From assembly GCA_045568635.1 (NCBI GenBank), contig JBJLAO010000004.1:62001-126000 (forward strand): DNA of 64,000 nt. The letters are read 5' to 3'. Origin of the DNA: MedAcidi-G1 sp000817085 (GTDB lineage: Bacteria > Actinomycetota > Acidimicrobiia > Acidimicrobiales > MedAcidi-G1). The notes under the pieces were generated by a model that saw nothing but the letters and a program-made list of their open reading frames with translations, did no database searches and was not told the DNA's origin. Positions 33,302 through 42,788 of this stretch are shown here, one piece after another; the first letter of the stretch is position 1, and the number at the start of each line of letters is the position of its first letter. Made by a program: the position numbers and the translations under genes.

Positions 33302-34947
33302 ATTTTTTCATCTCCTTTATGCCTATAGACAGGTGAGTCATCTCTTGCTAGTGGAGTATTACCCAATATTAGATCTGCTGCCTTCTCGGCAAGCATCATA
33401 ACTGGTGCATAAATATTTCCATTAGTGATATTGGGCATGACAGAAGCATCAACCACTCGTAGCTGCTCTGTTCCATGAACCCGCATTGACGAAGGGTCTA
33501 CGACTGCCATATGGTCTGTTCCCATTCGAGCGGAACAGGATGGATGAAGCGCTGTCTCTGAGTCTTTTTTTATCCAATTCAAAATCTCATCATCATTTTT
33601 CACATTTGGACCTGGCGATATCTCACCCCCATTGAATTCTTCGAAAGCTGACTGACCCATTATGTTTCTGGCAACACGAATGGCCTCGACCCACTCTTTT
33701 CGATCTTCTTCAGTGGAGAGATAATTGAATCTAATAGACGGCTTCTCAAAAGGATCCTTAGTTTTGATTTTGATACTTCCTCGACTACCCGAAAACATCG
33801 GTCCAACGTGAAACTGATAGCCGTGACCTGAGATCGGAGTACTCCCGTCGTATCTAATTGCAATAGGTAAAAAGTGGAACATAAGATTTGGCCACTCAAC
33901 TCTTTCGTTACCTCTCACAAAGCCCCCTGCCTCGAAATGATTAGTGGAGCCTGGGCCTCTTCTCAAAAGCCATTGGAGGAAAACAAAAGGTCGCCTCCAA
34001 ACTTGCAGATAAGGCGACATTGAAACGGGTTTTTTGCAGGCGTACTGAACGTAAACTTCAAGGTGATCCTGCAAATTTTCACCCACACCAGGCAGGTCGA
34101 TCAGCGTCTTCACATCAGCTTCCTCGAGAGTTCTAGCTGAACCTACTCCCGATAGTTGTAGGAGTTGCGGAGTGTTTATAGCACCTCCACAACAAATTAC
34201 TTCACCGGCTCTAATTGTTTTGTTTCGTCTATCTTTTTTTAGCTCAACCCCCACTGCCCTATTACCGTCGAAAATTATTTTCGTTACATGAGCTCTCGTT
34301 ATAACATCTAAATTCGGTCGTGTGGCAACCGGGTGTAAATAAGCAACTGAAGCAGAGTTTCGTCTGCCCTGATGAATATTTCGGTCAAAAGAAGCAAATC
34401 CCTCTTGTCGATACCCGTTCACATCTTCAGTTAGTTCGTAACCGGCTTCCTGCACTGCATCAAAAAAAGCTCTAAACAAAGGAGTCGAAGCAGGTCCTCT
34501 TTCCAACATTAAAGGACCACTGTCTCCTCTATACCGATCTCCCCCATTAAGACAAGTCTCCATTCGCTGGAAATAAGGTAGACAGTGGGAATAGCTCCAC
34601 TCTTTGCAACCTGGTGTTGTAGCCCAGCGCTCATAATCTGCGGGATTGCCACGTTGGAAAATCATGCCGTTGATGCTTGACGAACCCCCCAAAACTTTTC
34701 CCCTAGCATGGGAGACCCTTCTACCTCCAAGTCCTGGCTCGGGATCAGATTCATACTTCCAGTCGTAAAATTTGTTACCTATGCCGTAAGAAAGTGCTGC
34801 CGGCATGTGAATCACGAAATCCCATCGATGGTCTCGTCTTCCTGCTTCTATTAAAAGGACACTCACATCACTGTTTTCGCTTAAACGATTAGCGAGCACA
34901 CATCCGGCCGATCCTCCACCAACAATAACTACATCGTAATTACTCAT
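33298..34947 (-). CDS. GMC family oxidoreductase, choline dehydrogenase-like
   Basis: A 549-residue FAD-dependent alcohol oxidase or dehydrogenase. The N-terminal dinucleotide motif VGGGSAGCVLANRLSE is at about 8-23, GKVLGGSSSINGM is near residue 83, and the C-terminal SCRMG-like SARMGTDHMAVVDPSSMRVHG precedes NGNIYAPVMMLAEKAADLI. This layout is that of choline dehydrogenase and related enzymes that oxidise primary alcohols to aldehydes or acids. It is the first gene of the minus-strand catabolic operon and diverges from the P450 operon. The substrate may be an alcohol precursor of a methylated osmolyte (inference). Confidence 0.9.
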   Translation of the reverse strand: MSNYDVVIVGGGSAGCVLANRLSENSDVSVLLIEAGRRDHRWDFVIHMPAALSYGIGNKFYDWKYESDPEPGLGGRRVSHARGKVLGGSSSINGMIFQRGNPADYERWATTPGCKEWSYSHCLPYFQRMETCLNGGDRYRGDSGPLMLERGPASTPLFRAFFDAVQEAGYELTEDVNGYRQEGFASFDRNIHQGRRNSASVAYLHPVATRPNLDVITRAHVTKIIFDGNRAVGVELKKDRRNKTIRAGEVICCGGAINTPQLLQLSGVGSARTLEEADVKTLIDLPGVGENLQDHLEVYVQYACKKPVSMSPYLQVWRRPFVFLQWLLRRGPGSTNHFEAGGFVRGNERVEWPNLMFHFLPIAIRYDGSTPISGHGYQFHVGPMFSGSRGSIKIKTKDPFEKPSIRFNYLSTEEDRKEWVEAIRVARNIMGQSAFEEFNGGEISPGPNVKNDDEILNWIKKDSETALHPSCSARMGTDHMAVVDPSSMRVHGTEQLRVVDASVMPNITNGNIYAPVMMLAEKAADLILGNTPLARDDSPVYRHKGDEKI

Positions 34948-35051
34948 TAGAAGTCTCCGAATTGATCAAATTTTTCATACAGATTGATTCTGCCTTCAAA
35001 CTTGTACTTAGTGGTGTCAAGGAAAACTTTTTACTAAAAGTATCCTTACAT

Positions 35052-36227
35052 ATGGGGGAAAGTAGATATGTGCCAAGATCTGGCGAATCCTGGCGTAACC
35101 CTTACCCCATGTACTCTGAGCTACGAAACAACTCGCCCGCATACTTCGTAGAAGAAGGCTCCTATTGGTTTTTGTCTCGATTCGAAGATGTTTTTAACGC
35201 TGCAAGAAATCCCAGAATATTCTCCTCTCGGCATGGCCTAACGATTGATCAAGATTCAAACAATCTAGATATGGGAGATGCTGCTCCCATAGTTTTTTTA
35301 GATCCACCTGAGCACACTGAATTCAGGAGACTTATAAGCAAAGGTTTCACTCCCAGAAAAGCTGAGGATATGACAGAAGACATTTTTTCTTTTGTCGAAT
35401 CTGCTATTAATAGAATCAAGGAACTTGGAGACTGTGACATTATTTCTGAACTATTTAAACCTCTTCCAAGTTACGTAGTTTCAAAGTACCTAGGCGTACC
35501 AGCATCTGATCGAGTTATTTTTGACACTTGGACTGAGAAGATTGTTGCGGGTGCGATTCATGACGAAGAAAGTGCAGGGCTTGAAGCCATCTATGAAGTA
35601 ACAAATTATTTCACCGAATTAATCGAGTGGAGAAAGAGAACACCGGGAGATGATTTAATTTCTGAACTCATAGAAATGGGTGAAGAGAAAGTTTCTATCA
35701 TGTGGATTCTCGGTTTGGCCTTCACAATGATCACTGGTGGCAACGATACAACAACCGGTTTATTAGGTGGTTCGGCAGTGCTACTTAGTGAGAACCCAGA
35801 GCAAAGAAAACTTTTGTTAGAAGATTTACGACTTATACCCACGGCAATTGAGGAATTGCTCAGGATGACCTCGCCTGTTCAGGGTTTGAGTCGAGTTCTT
35901 ATGGAAGACTTCAAGTTGCACGGTAAAACAATACCTTCTGGGTCACGTGTTCTTCTTGGTTATGGATCTGGTAACAGAGATGAACGTGAATTTGGTAAAA
36001 ATTCTGAAAAGCTTGACGTTCAACGGAAAATAAAACGGATACTGAGTTTCGGATCAGGAGCACATTTCTGTCTAGGTGCGTCAGTTGCTCGTCTACAGTC
36101 CTCTATAGCACTTAAAGAGATTTTAAGAAATTTTCCTGATTTCTATGCAGATGACACTTCTTCCGTCTACGCAACTGGAAACTATGTAAGAAGACACACA
36201 CATTTAGCTTTCCACACAAGTAGCTGA
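35052..36227 (+). CDS. Cytochrome P450
   Basis: A 391-residue bacterial P450. The oxygen-binding segment is ITGGNDTTTG, the ExxR helix is EELLRM, and the heme-thiolate loop is FGSGAHFCLGASVARLQ. Starts upstream of the ATG at 35052 (TTG at 34962) would add a poorly conserved hydrophobic stretch without a ribosome site, so 35052 is preferred. It opens a plus-strand operon with an SDR, HyuA, HyuB and an FAD oxidoreductase. N- or O-dealkylation would suit such a set, but the substrate is unknown. Confidence 0.9.
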   Translation: MGESRYVPRSGESWRNPYPMYSELRNNSPAYFVEEGSYWFLSRFEDVFNAARNPRIFSSRHGLTIDQDSNNLDMGDAAPIVFLDPPEHTEFRRLISKGFTPRKAEDMTEDIFSFVESAINRIKELGDCDIISELFKPLPSYVVSKYLGVPASDRVIFDTWTEKIVAGAIHDEESAGLEAIYEVTNYFTELIEWRKRTPGDDLISELIEMGEEKVSIMWILGLAFTMITGGNDTTTGLLGGSAVLLSENPEQRKLLLEDLRLIPTAIEELLRMTSPVQGLSRVLMEDFKLHGKTIPSGSRVLLGYGSGNRDEREFGKNSEKLDVQRKIKRILSFGSGAHFCLGASVARLQSSIALKEILRNFPDFYADDTSSVYATGNYVRRHTHLAFHTSS

Positions 36228-36289
36228 ATAAAGATTATCTTTCTGTCTTAGATATCCTTAGCTGTAGGGATATTGTTTGGGGGCAACTA

Positions 36290-37105
36290 ATGAGTGATAA
36301 TCACAAAGATCAAGTCGTCGTTGTAACTGGTGCGGGAAAAGGTATCGGACGTGCCATAGCGGAAAGATTCTCACATGCGGGCGCCAGAGTAGTCGTGAAT
36401 GATATTGATGAAAATCGTGTAAACGAAGTAGTAACAGGTATCAACAATGATGGAGGTGATTCTATTGGAGTCGCCGCAGACGTAGCTGACAGCAGTCAGG
36501 TAAAAAAAATTTTTGACTCAGCATTAGAACATTTCGGGACTGTTGATGTACTGGTAAACAATGCAGGCATCGTAAGCCCGATGCTTCACTTCTTCGAAGC
36601 AGATGAAGCTTGGTGGAGACGTATTATTGACGTTAATTTAACAGGTCATTTTCTCTGCTCTCAACAAGCAGCACGAATTATGGCTTCCAAAAAACACGGT
36701 GTAATTATAAACATGTCTTCAGGCGGTGCTACTCGCGCTCATAGATCCTTTACCGCTTATGACGCCTCAAAAGGAGGCATCGAAGCCCTTACTAGAGCAA
36801 TGGCCCTTGACCTGGGCCCATACGGCATAAGAGTCTGTGCCCTGATGCCTGGTTCAATCGATACTGAAGGAATGGACGAAGACGCTCGAAATCTACGAGG
36901 CGAGAATATACCTCTTGGTCGCCCTGGAGATCCCGATGACATGGCAGGGCCTGCACTTTTCCTCGCTTCTGAAGATGCCAAGTACATCACTGGGGATGTG
37001 ATCAAAGTCGATGGCGGGATGCTTTCACAACAGAGATCCGCCACCGTGGACATAGTCCCACCTTCTACGTTCCCACCTTTACAGGACATTCTCGAAGGAG
37101 ACTAA
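36290..37105 (+). CDS. SDR family oxidoreductase
   Basis: A 271-residue classical short-chain dehydrogenase: TGAGKGIG near residue 14, NNAGIVSP near 90, the catalytic Ser in NMSSGGATRA and Y-x-x-x-K in YDASKGG. The C-terminus has GDVIKVDGGMLS. It lies between the P450 and the hydantoinase pair, with the HyuA start eight bases after its stop, so it is likely part of the same transcript. Confidence 0.9.
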   Translation: MSDNHKDQVVVVTGAGKGIGRAIAERFSHAGARVVVNDIDENRVNEVVTGINNDGGDSIGVAADVADSSQVKKIFDSALEHFGTVDVLVNNAGIVSPMLHFFEADEAWWRRIIDVNLTGHFLCSQQAARIMASKKHGVIINMSSGGATRAHRSFTAYDASKGGIEALTRAMALDLGPYGIRVCALMPGSIDTEGMDEDARNLRGENIPLGRPGDPDDMAGPALFLASEDAKYITGDVIKVDGGMLSQQRSATVDIVPPSTFPPLQDILEGD

Positions 37106-37113
37106 TACCCCTA

Positions 37114-39222
37114 ATGGTCAGGAACAAAATACGAATCGGAGCAGATGTAGGAGGCACATTCACTGACGTCGTGCTTGAAGCAAATGGAGAGATCTTTTCA
37201 ACAAAAGTTCTCACTACTTACGAATCACCAGAAATAGGAATACTCCAAGGCATACACGCAGTAATAGCAGACTCAGAAACAAGCCTCTCTGAACTTGACT
37301 CTTTCATACATGGCACAACTCTGGCTACAAATGCTTTGATCTCAAGAACAGGAGCCAAAACAGCTTTTATAACTACAAACGGTTTTCGCGACACTATTGA
37401 GATGAGAACTGAGAGCAGATTTGAGCAATATGATCTCAATCTGGAATTACCCAAGCCACTGATTGAGAGAAAAGATAGATATGTGCTTTCAGAACGTATC
37501 TCTGCAGATGGTTCCGTACTTCTACCTTTTGATGAAATGGAAGCTAAAAACTTAATCAAGCACCTATCACTTGAAGAGAATGGGTACGAAGCTGTTGCGG
37601 TGGGTTTTATACATTCATATATGAACGATAAACATGAATCTCTCTTTCAGGAAATGCTCTTAGATCAGCTTCCGAATATTAAAGTTTCAATTTCATCTGA
37701 AGTTTCACCTCAAATGAGAGAATTTGAACGATTTAACACTGTCTGTGCAAACGCATATGTCCAACCAATGATGGCTTCTTATCTTGAAAGACTTAAAACA
37801 AAATTAGCTCATGCTGGAGCAAAATGTGATATTCATCTCATTCACTCGGGTGGTGGGTTGATCAGCATAGAAAGTGCAATAAAGTTTCCGGTAAGGCTCA
37901 TAGAATCAGGGCCTGCTGGTGGAGCTATTTTCGCTTCAGAAATCGCTACCCGGCATGGCATAGACGCCGCCCTCTCCTATGACATGGGCGGTACGACTGC
38001 AAAGATCTGTCTGATTGATGAACAATCTCCAAGATCGGCAAAAACATTTGAAGTAGCAAGAACCCACCGCTTTACCAAAGGGAGCGGAATGCCCATCTCG
38101 ATACCTGTTATAGAAATGATTGAGATAGGAGCTGGCGGTGGATCAATCGCGAATGTTGACGATCTTAAACAAATAAGAGTCGGCCCTCTAAGCGCAGGTT
38201 CCGAGCCGGGCCCAGCCGCATATGGATTAGGTGGTTCTCTAGCAACAGTAACAGATGCAAACGTATTGCTTGGCCGAATATCACCCGAGACTTTCGGCGC
38301 TGATGACATAAATCTCATTCCAGAAGAATCGGGAAAAGCTATCTCAACTGATGTAGCAGAACCGCTTGAAACAGACGCTGAAAGTGCAGCAATCGGAATC
38401 ATCGAGGTAGTTGACGAAAATATGGCTAATGCAGCTCGCGTTCATGCAGTGGAAAATGGCAGAGACGTCTCTCAATACACAATGATTGCATTCGGTGGCG
38501 GAGCACCACTTCATGCCTCTCGCTTATGCGACAAGTTGGAAATAGAAAGATTACTCATTCCACCGGGGGCGGGAGTGGGTTCCGCTATAGGTTTTCTTCA
38601 AACACCTTTTTCTTATGAGGCTTTAAAAAGCTTCTATGTTTCCACACAGAATTTTGACCATAAAAGCGTAAATAAACTTCTAGTCGACCTCACTTCAGAA
38701 GCAACAGAATTTGTAATGGATGCGTCAAATGAAAAGCATAATATCGCGAGCTTAATTGTAGAACGTTGCGCTTTTATGAGGTATGCAGGACAAGGATGGG
38801 AAATTACTGTACCTCTGGAAAATAAAACATTTGATAGCCTCGGTATCGAATTACTCAAAAACAAATTCGAGAAAACGTATGAAGAACATTTCGGCAGGGC
38901 TATAGAAGGTCTCCAGATCGAGGTAGTTGGATGGTCCGTCAAAGTTACTTCCCCAAAACCAGAAACTGAAAAAACTATCACCGTTGACTCTGAAAATATT
39001 GTTACAACCGATTTTAAACGTGTTATATACGACTCGGTTGAAGATTCTGAAGTTGAAGCTTCCGTTTTTCAGCGTGAAAAACTAAACCCCGGTGATTGCG
39101 TAATGGGTCCAGCAATAATTGTCGAAAATCAAACAACGACTTGGGTTCCAAGTAATAAGAAATTATCTACTCAACAAGATGAATGTCTACTGATCACTAA
39201 AAAAACCGAGGCCGCCGAATGA
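37114..39222 (+). CDS. hyuA: Hydantoinase/oxoprolinase family subunit A (HyuA-like)
   Basis: A 702-residue ATP-dependent subunit. It starts with RIGADVGGTFTDVVLE and has SGPAGGAIFASEIA and SYDMGGTTAKICLI near residue 290, the phosphate-binding motifs of the N-methylhydantoinase A / 5-oxoprolinase / acetone carboxylase alpha group. With HyuB it hydrolyses or carboxylates a substrate using ATP; hydantoins, N-methylhydantoin, 5-oxoproline and lactams are known cases. Its stop overlaps the HyuB start by four bases. An FAD amine oxidase-like gene downstream makes an N-methylated hydantoin route plausible, but this is not shown. Confidence 0.9.
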   Translation: MVRNKIRIGADVGGTFTDVVLEANGEIFSTKVLTTYESPEIGILQGIHAVIADSETSLSELDSFIHGTTLATNALISRTGAKTAFITTNGFRDTIEMRTESRFEQYDLNLELPKPLIERKDRYVLSERISADGSVLLPFDEMEAKNLIKHLSLEENGYEAVAVGFIHSYMNDKHESLFQEMLLDQLPNIKVSISSEVSPQMREFERFNTVCANAYVQPMMASYLERLKTKLAHAGAKCDIHLIHSGGGLISIESAIKFPVRLIESGPAGGAIFASEIATRHGIDAALSYDMGGTTAKICLIDEQSPRSAKTFEVARTHRFTKGSGMPISIPVIEMIEIGAGGGSIANVDDLKQIRVGPLSAGSEPGPAAYGLGGSLATVTDANVLLGRISPETFGADDINLIPEESGKAISTDVAEPLETDAESAAIGIIEVVDENMANAARVHAVENGRDVSQYTMIAFGGGAPLHASRLCDKLEIERLLIPPGAGVGSAIGFLQTPFSYEALKSFYVSTQNFDHKSVNKLLVDLTSEATEFVMDASNEKHNIASLIVERCAFMRYAGQGWEITVPLENKTFDSLGIELLKNKFEKTYEEHFGRAIEGLQIEVVGWSVKVTSPKPETEKTITVDSENIVTTDFKRVIYDSVEDSEVEASVFQREKLNPGDCVMGPAIIVENQTTTWVPSNKKLSTQQDECLLITKKTEAAE

Positions 39223-40823
39223 ACCAACTGAAAAACCAGGTGATGTGGAACCGTCTTATATCAATAGTCGAAGAACAAGCTCTGGCTCTCGTGCGCACAG
39301 CATTTAGTACGAGTGTAAGAGAAGCAGGAGATCTCTCAGCGGGTGTATACGACACTAAAGGAAGAATGATCGCTCAGGCTATAACTGGAACACCGGGACA
39401 TGTAAACACTATGGCAGCGGCTGTAGCTAACTTTATCGAAGATATCGGACCACACAGAATTTATGAAGGCGACGTTTACATAACTAATGACCCATGGAAG
39501 GGAACCGGTCATTTGCATGACTTCACAGTTGTCACCCCTGTGTTTAGAAATGCAAACCTAATAGGTTATTTCGGCTGCACCGCTCACGTAGTAGATGTTG
39601 GCGGCAGAGGTTTTGGACCAGACGCAACTGAAGTTTACGAAGAGGGACTTTTCGTTCCCATTATGAAACTGCTCGAACGCGGTAAATTGAATGAAGACCT
39701 CATAAATATAGTGCGTCATAACGTTCGCGAATCTTCACAAGTGATCGGCGATCTTCACTCTCTTTCAACATCTAATGAAACAGGTATGAGACGCTTGCAT
39801 GGAATGCTCGAAGAGTTTGATTTAGATGACTTGGAAGATCTAGCTGAATTCATCTTCGAAAAAACACACGAAGCTACAATAAAGCGCCTTTCGAAGTTGG
39901 AGCCCGGCGAATACAAAAATGAAATGCAAGTAGACGGTTACAACGAAACAGTCACCTTAAAGGTAAATATCACAGTCAACCAGGACGGTGCTCATGCCGA
40001 TTTTGCGGGAAGTTCGCCAACCTGTGAACACGGAGTCAACGTTCCTTTGGTTTATGCCCATGCTTATTATTCATATGCAATGCTTGTAGCCCTAGCCCCC
40101 GAAATGCCTAGCAACTACGCATCCTTGGCAGCTTTCACCGTTAGCGCTCCAGAGGGTTGCATACTCAATGCCAAACATCCCGACCCCGTAGCTGTCAGGC
40201 ATGTAACTGGACATTTCGTCACCGACCTTTGCTTGGGTGCAATATCTCAAGCTCTCCCGCATGTCATTCCAGCGGAAGGTGCAGGGGCTCTATGGAACTT
40301 CCACGTGAGTGCAAGAGCTAGTGAGTCAAATACAGATTTACCGCCAAGGGAAATATTAATGTTCAATAGCGGTGGTACGGGAGCTAGACCAAATTTAGAT
40401 GGACTAAGCAGCACTGCTTTTCCTAGTGGCGTTAGAACGATGTCATCCGAAGCAACCGAGCAAGTAGGACCAATAGTTATATGGCGAAAAGAGTTGCGTC
40501 CAAATTCAGGAGGTAACGGACGCCACCGAGGTGGTTTGGGTCAAATAATTGAACTAGCCCCTTCTAAGGGCTACAAGTTTTTCTTTAGCTGCATGTTCGA
40601 TCGGGTTGAAAACCCTGCAAGAGGACGTGATGGCGGGGAGAACGGTTCTCCCGGAAAGGTGTATCTTGATGATGGAACACCATTTGATGCAAAAGGGAAA
40701 CAACCTGTTCCAGAAGGAAGACGATTAATTTTAGAACTCCCAGGCGGAGGAGGTTTCGGTAACCCAGAAGAAAGAAATCCGGATTCAATTAACAATGATC
40801 TAGCGCAGGGTTATGTTTCATAA
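39219..40823 (+). CDS. hyuB: Hydantoinase B/oxoprolinase family subunit (HyuB-like)
   Basis: A 534-residue partner of HyuA. Family features include STSVREAGDLSAGVYD near residue 28, TPGHVNTMAAAV near residue 60, YITNDPWKGTGHLHDFTVVTPVF and the C-terminal SGGNGRHRGGLGQ and PGGGGFGNPEER. Metal and substrate ligands probably lie in the NDPW and GHLHD region. The gene is coupled to hyuA by an ATGA overlap and is of normal length. Confidence 0.92.
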   Translation: MNQLKNQVMWNRLISIVEEQALALVRTAFSTSVREAGDLSAGVYDTKGRMIAQAITGTPGHVNTMAAAVANFIEDIGPHRIYEGDVYITNDPWKGTGHLHDFTVVTPVFRNANLIGYFGCTAHVVDVGGRGFGPDATEVYEEGLFVPIMKLLERGKLNEDLINIVRHNVRESSQVIGDLHSLSTSNETGMRRLHGMLEEFDLDDLEDLAEFIFEKTHEATIKRLSKLEPGEYKNEMQVDGYNETVTLKVNITVNQDGAHADFAGSSPTCEHGVNVPLVYAHAYYSYAMLVALAPEMPSNYASLAAFTVSAPEGCILNAKHPDPVAVRHVTGHFVTDLCLGAISQALPHVIPAEGAGALWNFHVSARASESNTDLPPREILMFNSGGTGARPNLDGLSSTAFPSGVRTMSSEATEQVGPIVIWRKELRPNSGGNGRHRGGLGQIIELAPSKGYKFFFSCMFDRVENPARGRDGGENGSPGKVYLDDGTPFDAKGKQPVPEGRRLILELPGGGGFGNPEERNPDSINNDLAQGYVS

Positions 40824-40881
40824 AATGTCGAATAAAAAATTTAAGAAAAACTTAAGTCTAGGTTTACGCTGAGGATACCTC

Positions 40882-42069
40882 ATGAAACATTTCGACACTT
40901 TAATCATCGGAGGTGCAGTTATGGGTAGCTCCAGTGCCTACTGGCTCTCCGAAAATCCTGACTACGACGGAAATGTATTAGTTGTCGAACCGGATTCCAC
41001 ATATGCGCAATCTTCCACGGCACTTTCAGAAGCAAGCATTCGTCACCAATTTTCACAGCCAGTCAATATAAAGCTGTCAATGTTTGCTACAGAATTTTTT
41101 ACAAATTTTTATGACCATGTTCAAGTAAATGGCGAAGCACCTGAACTTCCTTTTCACGAGACTGGCTATTTGTTTTTAGCCAGTGAAGACGGAATGGAAA
41201 ATCTGAAAGATAACCATGAGATCCAAAAGAAATGCGGCGCAGAAGTTGCATTGCTTTCAACAAGTGAAATTAAAAAAAGATTCCCATATATGAACACTGA
41301 TGACCTAGAGGGTGGGAGTTTAGGAATTAGAAACGAAGGCACATTAGATGCATTTTCATTGATGCAAGGTTTCAAAATACGAGCGAGACACAACGGAGTT
41401 GAATATTTAAATAATCGCGTTGTCTCATTAAATATTGACAAAAACAAAAATCTTGTAAATGAAGTCAAATTAGATTCGGGAGAAGTTATTTCATGTTCAC
41501 GTGTAATAAATTGTGCTGGTCCGCGTGCTAAGTGGGTAGCAAAAATGGCGGGACTGGAACTTCCGGTCGAACCAAGAATAAGAGCGGCTTTTGTTTTCGA
41601 TTGCCGTGAAGTTCTAGGAGGACAAACTCTTCCACTAACTATTGACCCTTCAGGAGTTCATGTCAGAACCGATCCTCCTCATTTTCTAGCGGGTGCTCCC
41701 CCTCCCAATGACCTAGAAGTCGACCCTGATGACTTTAAAGTAAGAGGTGAAGAGTGGCAAGAAAATATCTGGCCTGTGTTGGCTCACCGCATTCCGGCTT
41801 TTGAGAAAATTAAAGTAGTTAGCTCATGGGCGGGTCACTATGCGTACAACACACTGGATCAAAATGCGATAATAGGTTCTTCCAAAATACTTCCAAATTT
41901 CTTTTTTTGTAACGGTTTTAGTGGACACGGGTTCCAGCAAAGTCCAGGCGTCGGAAGAGGACTAAGTGAATTAATAACTTACGGCGAATTTAGATCTCTT
42001 GACCTAAGCGAACTTAGTTACGATCGAGTTCTTAATAATGAACCATTTTTAGAGAAAGCTGTTATCTAA
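40882..42069 (+). CDS. FAD-dependent amine oxidoreductase (DAO family)
   Basis: A 395-residue FAD enzyme of the D-amino acid oxidase / sarcosine-dimethylglycine dehydrogenase superfamily. The N-terminal dinucleotide motif is IIGGAVMGSSSAYWL, STALSEASIRHQFS follows near residue 47, and the C-terminal flavin-contact segment is NGFSGHGFQQSPGVGRGLSELI. Members oxidise secondary or tertiary amines such as sarcosine. It is the last gene of the hydantoinase operon, which fits removal of an N-methylated amino acid product. It converges with livF; the two stop codons overlap. Confidence 0.88.
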   Translation: MKHFDTLIIGGAVMGSSSAYWLSENPDYDGNVLVVEPDSTYAQSSTALSEASIRHQFSQPVNIKLSMFATEFFTNFYDHVQVNGEAPELPFHETGYLFLASEDGMENLKDNHEIQKKCGAEVALLSTSEIKKRFPYMNTDDLEGGSLGIRNEGTLDAFSLMQGFKIRARHNGVEYLNNRVVSLNIDKNKNLVNEVKLDSGEVISCSRVINCAGPRAKWVAKMAGLELPVEPRIRAAFVFDCREVLGGQTLPLTIDPSGVHVRTDPPHFLAGAPPPNDLEVDPDDFKVRGEEWQENIWPVLAHRIPAFEKIKVVSSWAGHYAYNTLDQNAIIGSSKILPNFFFCNGFSGHGFQQSPGVGRGLSELITYGEFRSLDLSELSYDRVLNNEPFLEKAVI

Positions 42070-42788
42070 CTCTCTCCAAGGTAAGACGAACGCAGTTCTG
42101 GATTGGCGAGCAAAGCTTCAGCAGTGTCGTCAAGTACAACTCTGCCTGTCTGTAAAACCCAACCTCTGTCGGCTATAGATAAAGCCATATTCGCATTTTG
42201 TTCCACCATGAAAATAGCCATTCCTTCTTCATGGATTTGTTGAATTAGTTCGAAGTTCTGTTGCACGAGCGCAGGAGCTAGACCCATGGAGGGTTCGTCC
42301 ATAAGAAGAACTCTAGGACGAGACATCAAGGCACGACCGATTGCTACCATCTGTTGCTCACCTCCTGAAAGAGTTCCTGCCTTTTGAGTAAGTCTTTCTT
42401 TAACACGAGGAAAAAGTTCGTAAATATTTTCAAGATCTTCTTCGATTCCTTCTCTGTCGTCTCTTAGATAAGCACCAAGTTCGAGATTCTCTTTAACTGT
42501 TAAACGTTTGAAAAGTCTACGATTTTCAGGAACCATCGTCACGCCGTTAATTACTCTGTAACTCGTTGGTTTGTCATTAACTACTTCGCCGTCTAGAAGG
42601 ACCTCACCGGAAGTGGGAGTAACCATACCTAACAAAGTTTTCAAAGTCGTTGATTTTCCGCTTGCATTACCACCTAGTAAACAAACCATCTCACCTGGGT
42701 ATATTGCTAGATCAACATCTTTAAGTATATGAACGGCTCCGTAATGAGTGTTAACCGAACGAAACTCCAGTAAAGCTGTTTCTGTCAT
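42066..42788 (-). CDS. livF: Branched-chain-type amino-acid ABC transporter ATPase, LivF-like
   Basis: A 240-residue ATPase. Walker A is GGNASGKST near residue 38, the signature is LSGGEQQMVAIGRAL near 140, and Walker B is VLLMDEPSMGLAP. The short form and the MVPENRRLFKRLTVKENL segment are characteristic of LivF. It is last in the minus-strand transporter operon and overlaps livG by four bases. The neighbours (amine oxidase, hydantoinase) suggest that the transported substrate may be an amide or amino-acid-like compound rather than leucine. Confidence 0.93.
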   Translation of the reverse strand: MTETALLEFRSVNTHYGAVHILKDVDLAIYPGEMVCLLGGNASGKSTTLKTLLGMVTPTSGEVLLDGEVVNDKPTSYRVINGVTMVPENRRLFKRLTVKENLELGAYLRDDREGIEEDLENIYELFPRVKERLTQKAGTLSGGEQQMVAIGRALMSRPRVLLMDEPSMGLAPALVQQNFELIQQIHEEGMAIFMVEQNANMALSIADRGWVLQTGRVVLDDTAEALLANPELRSSYLGES

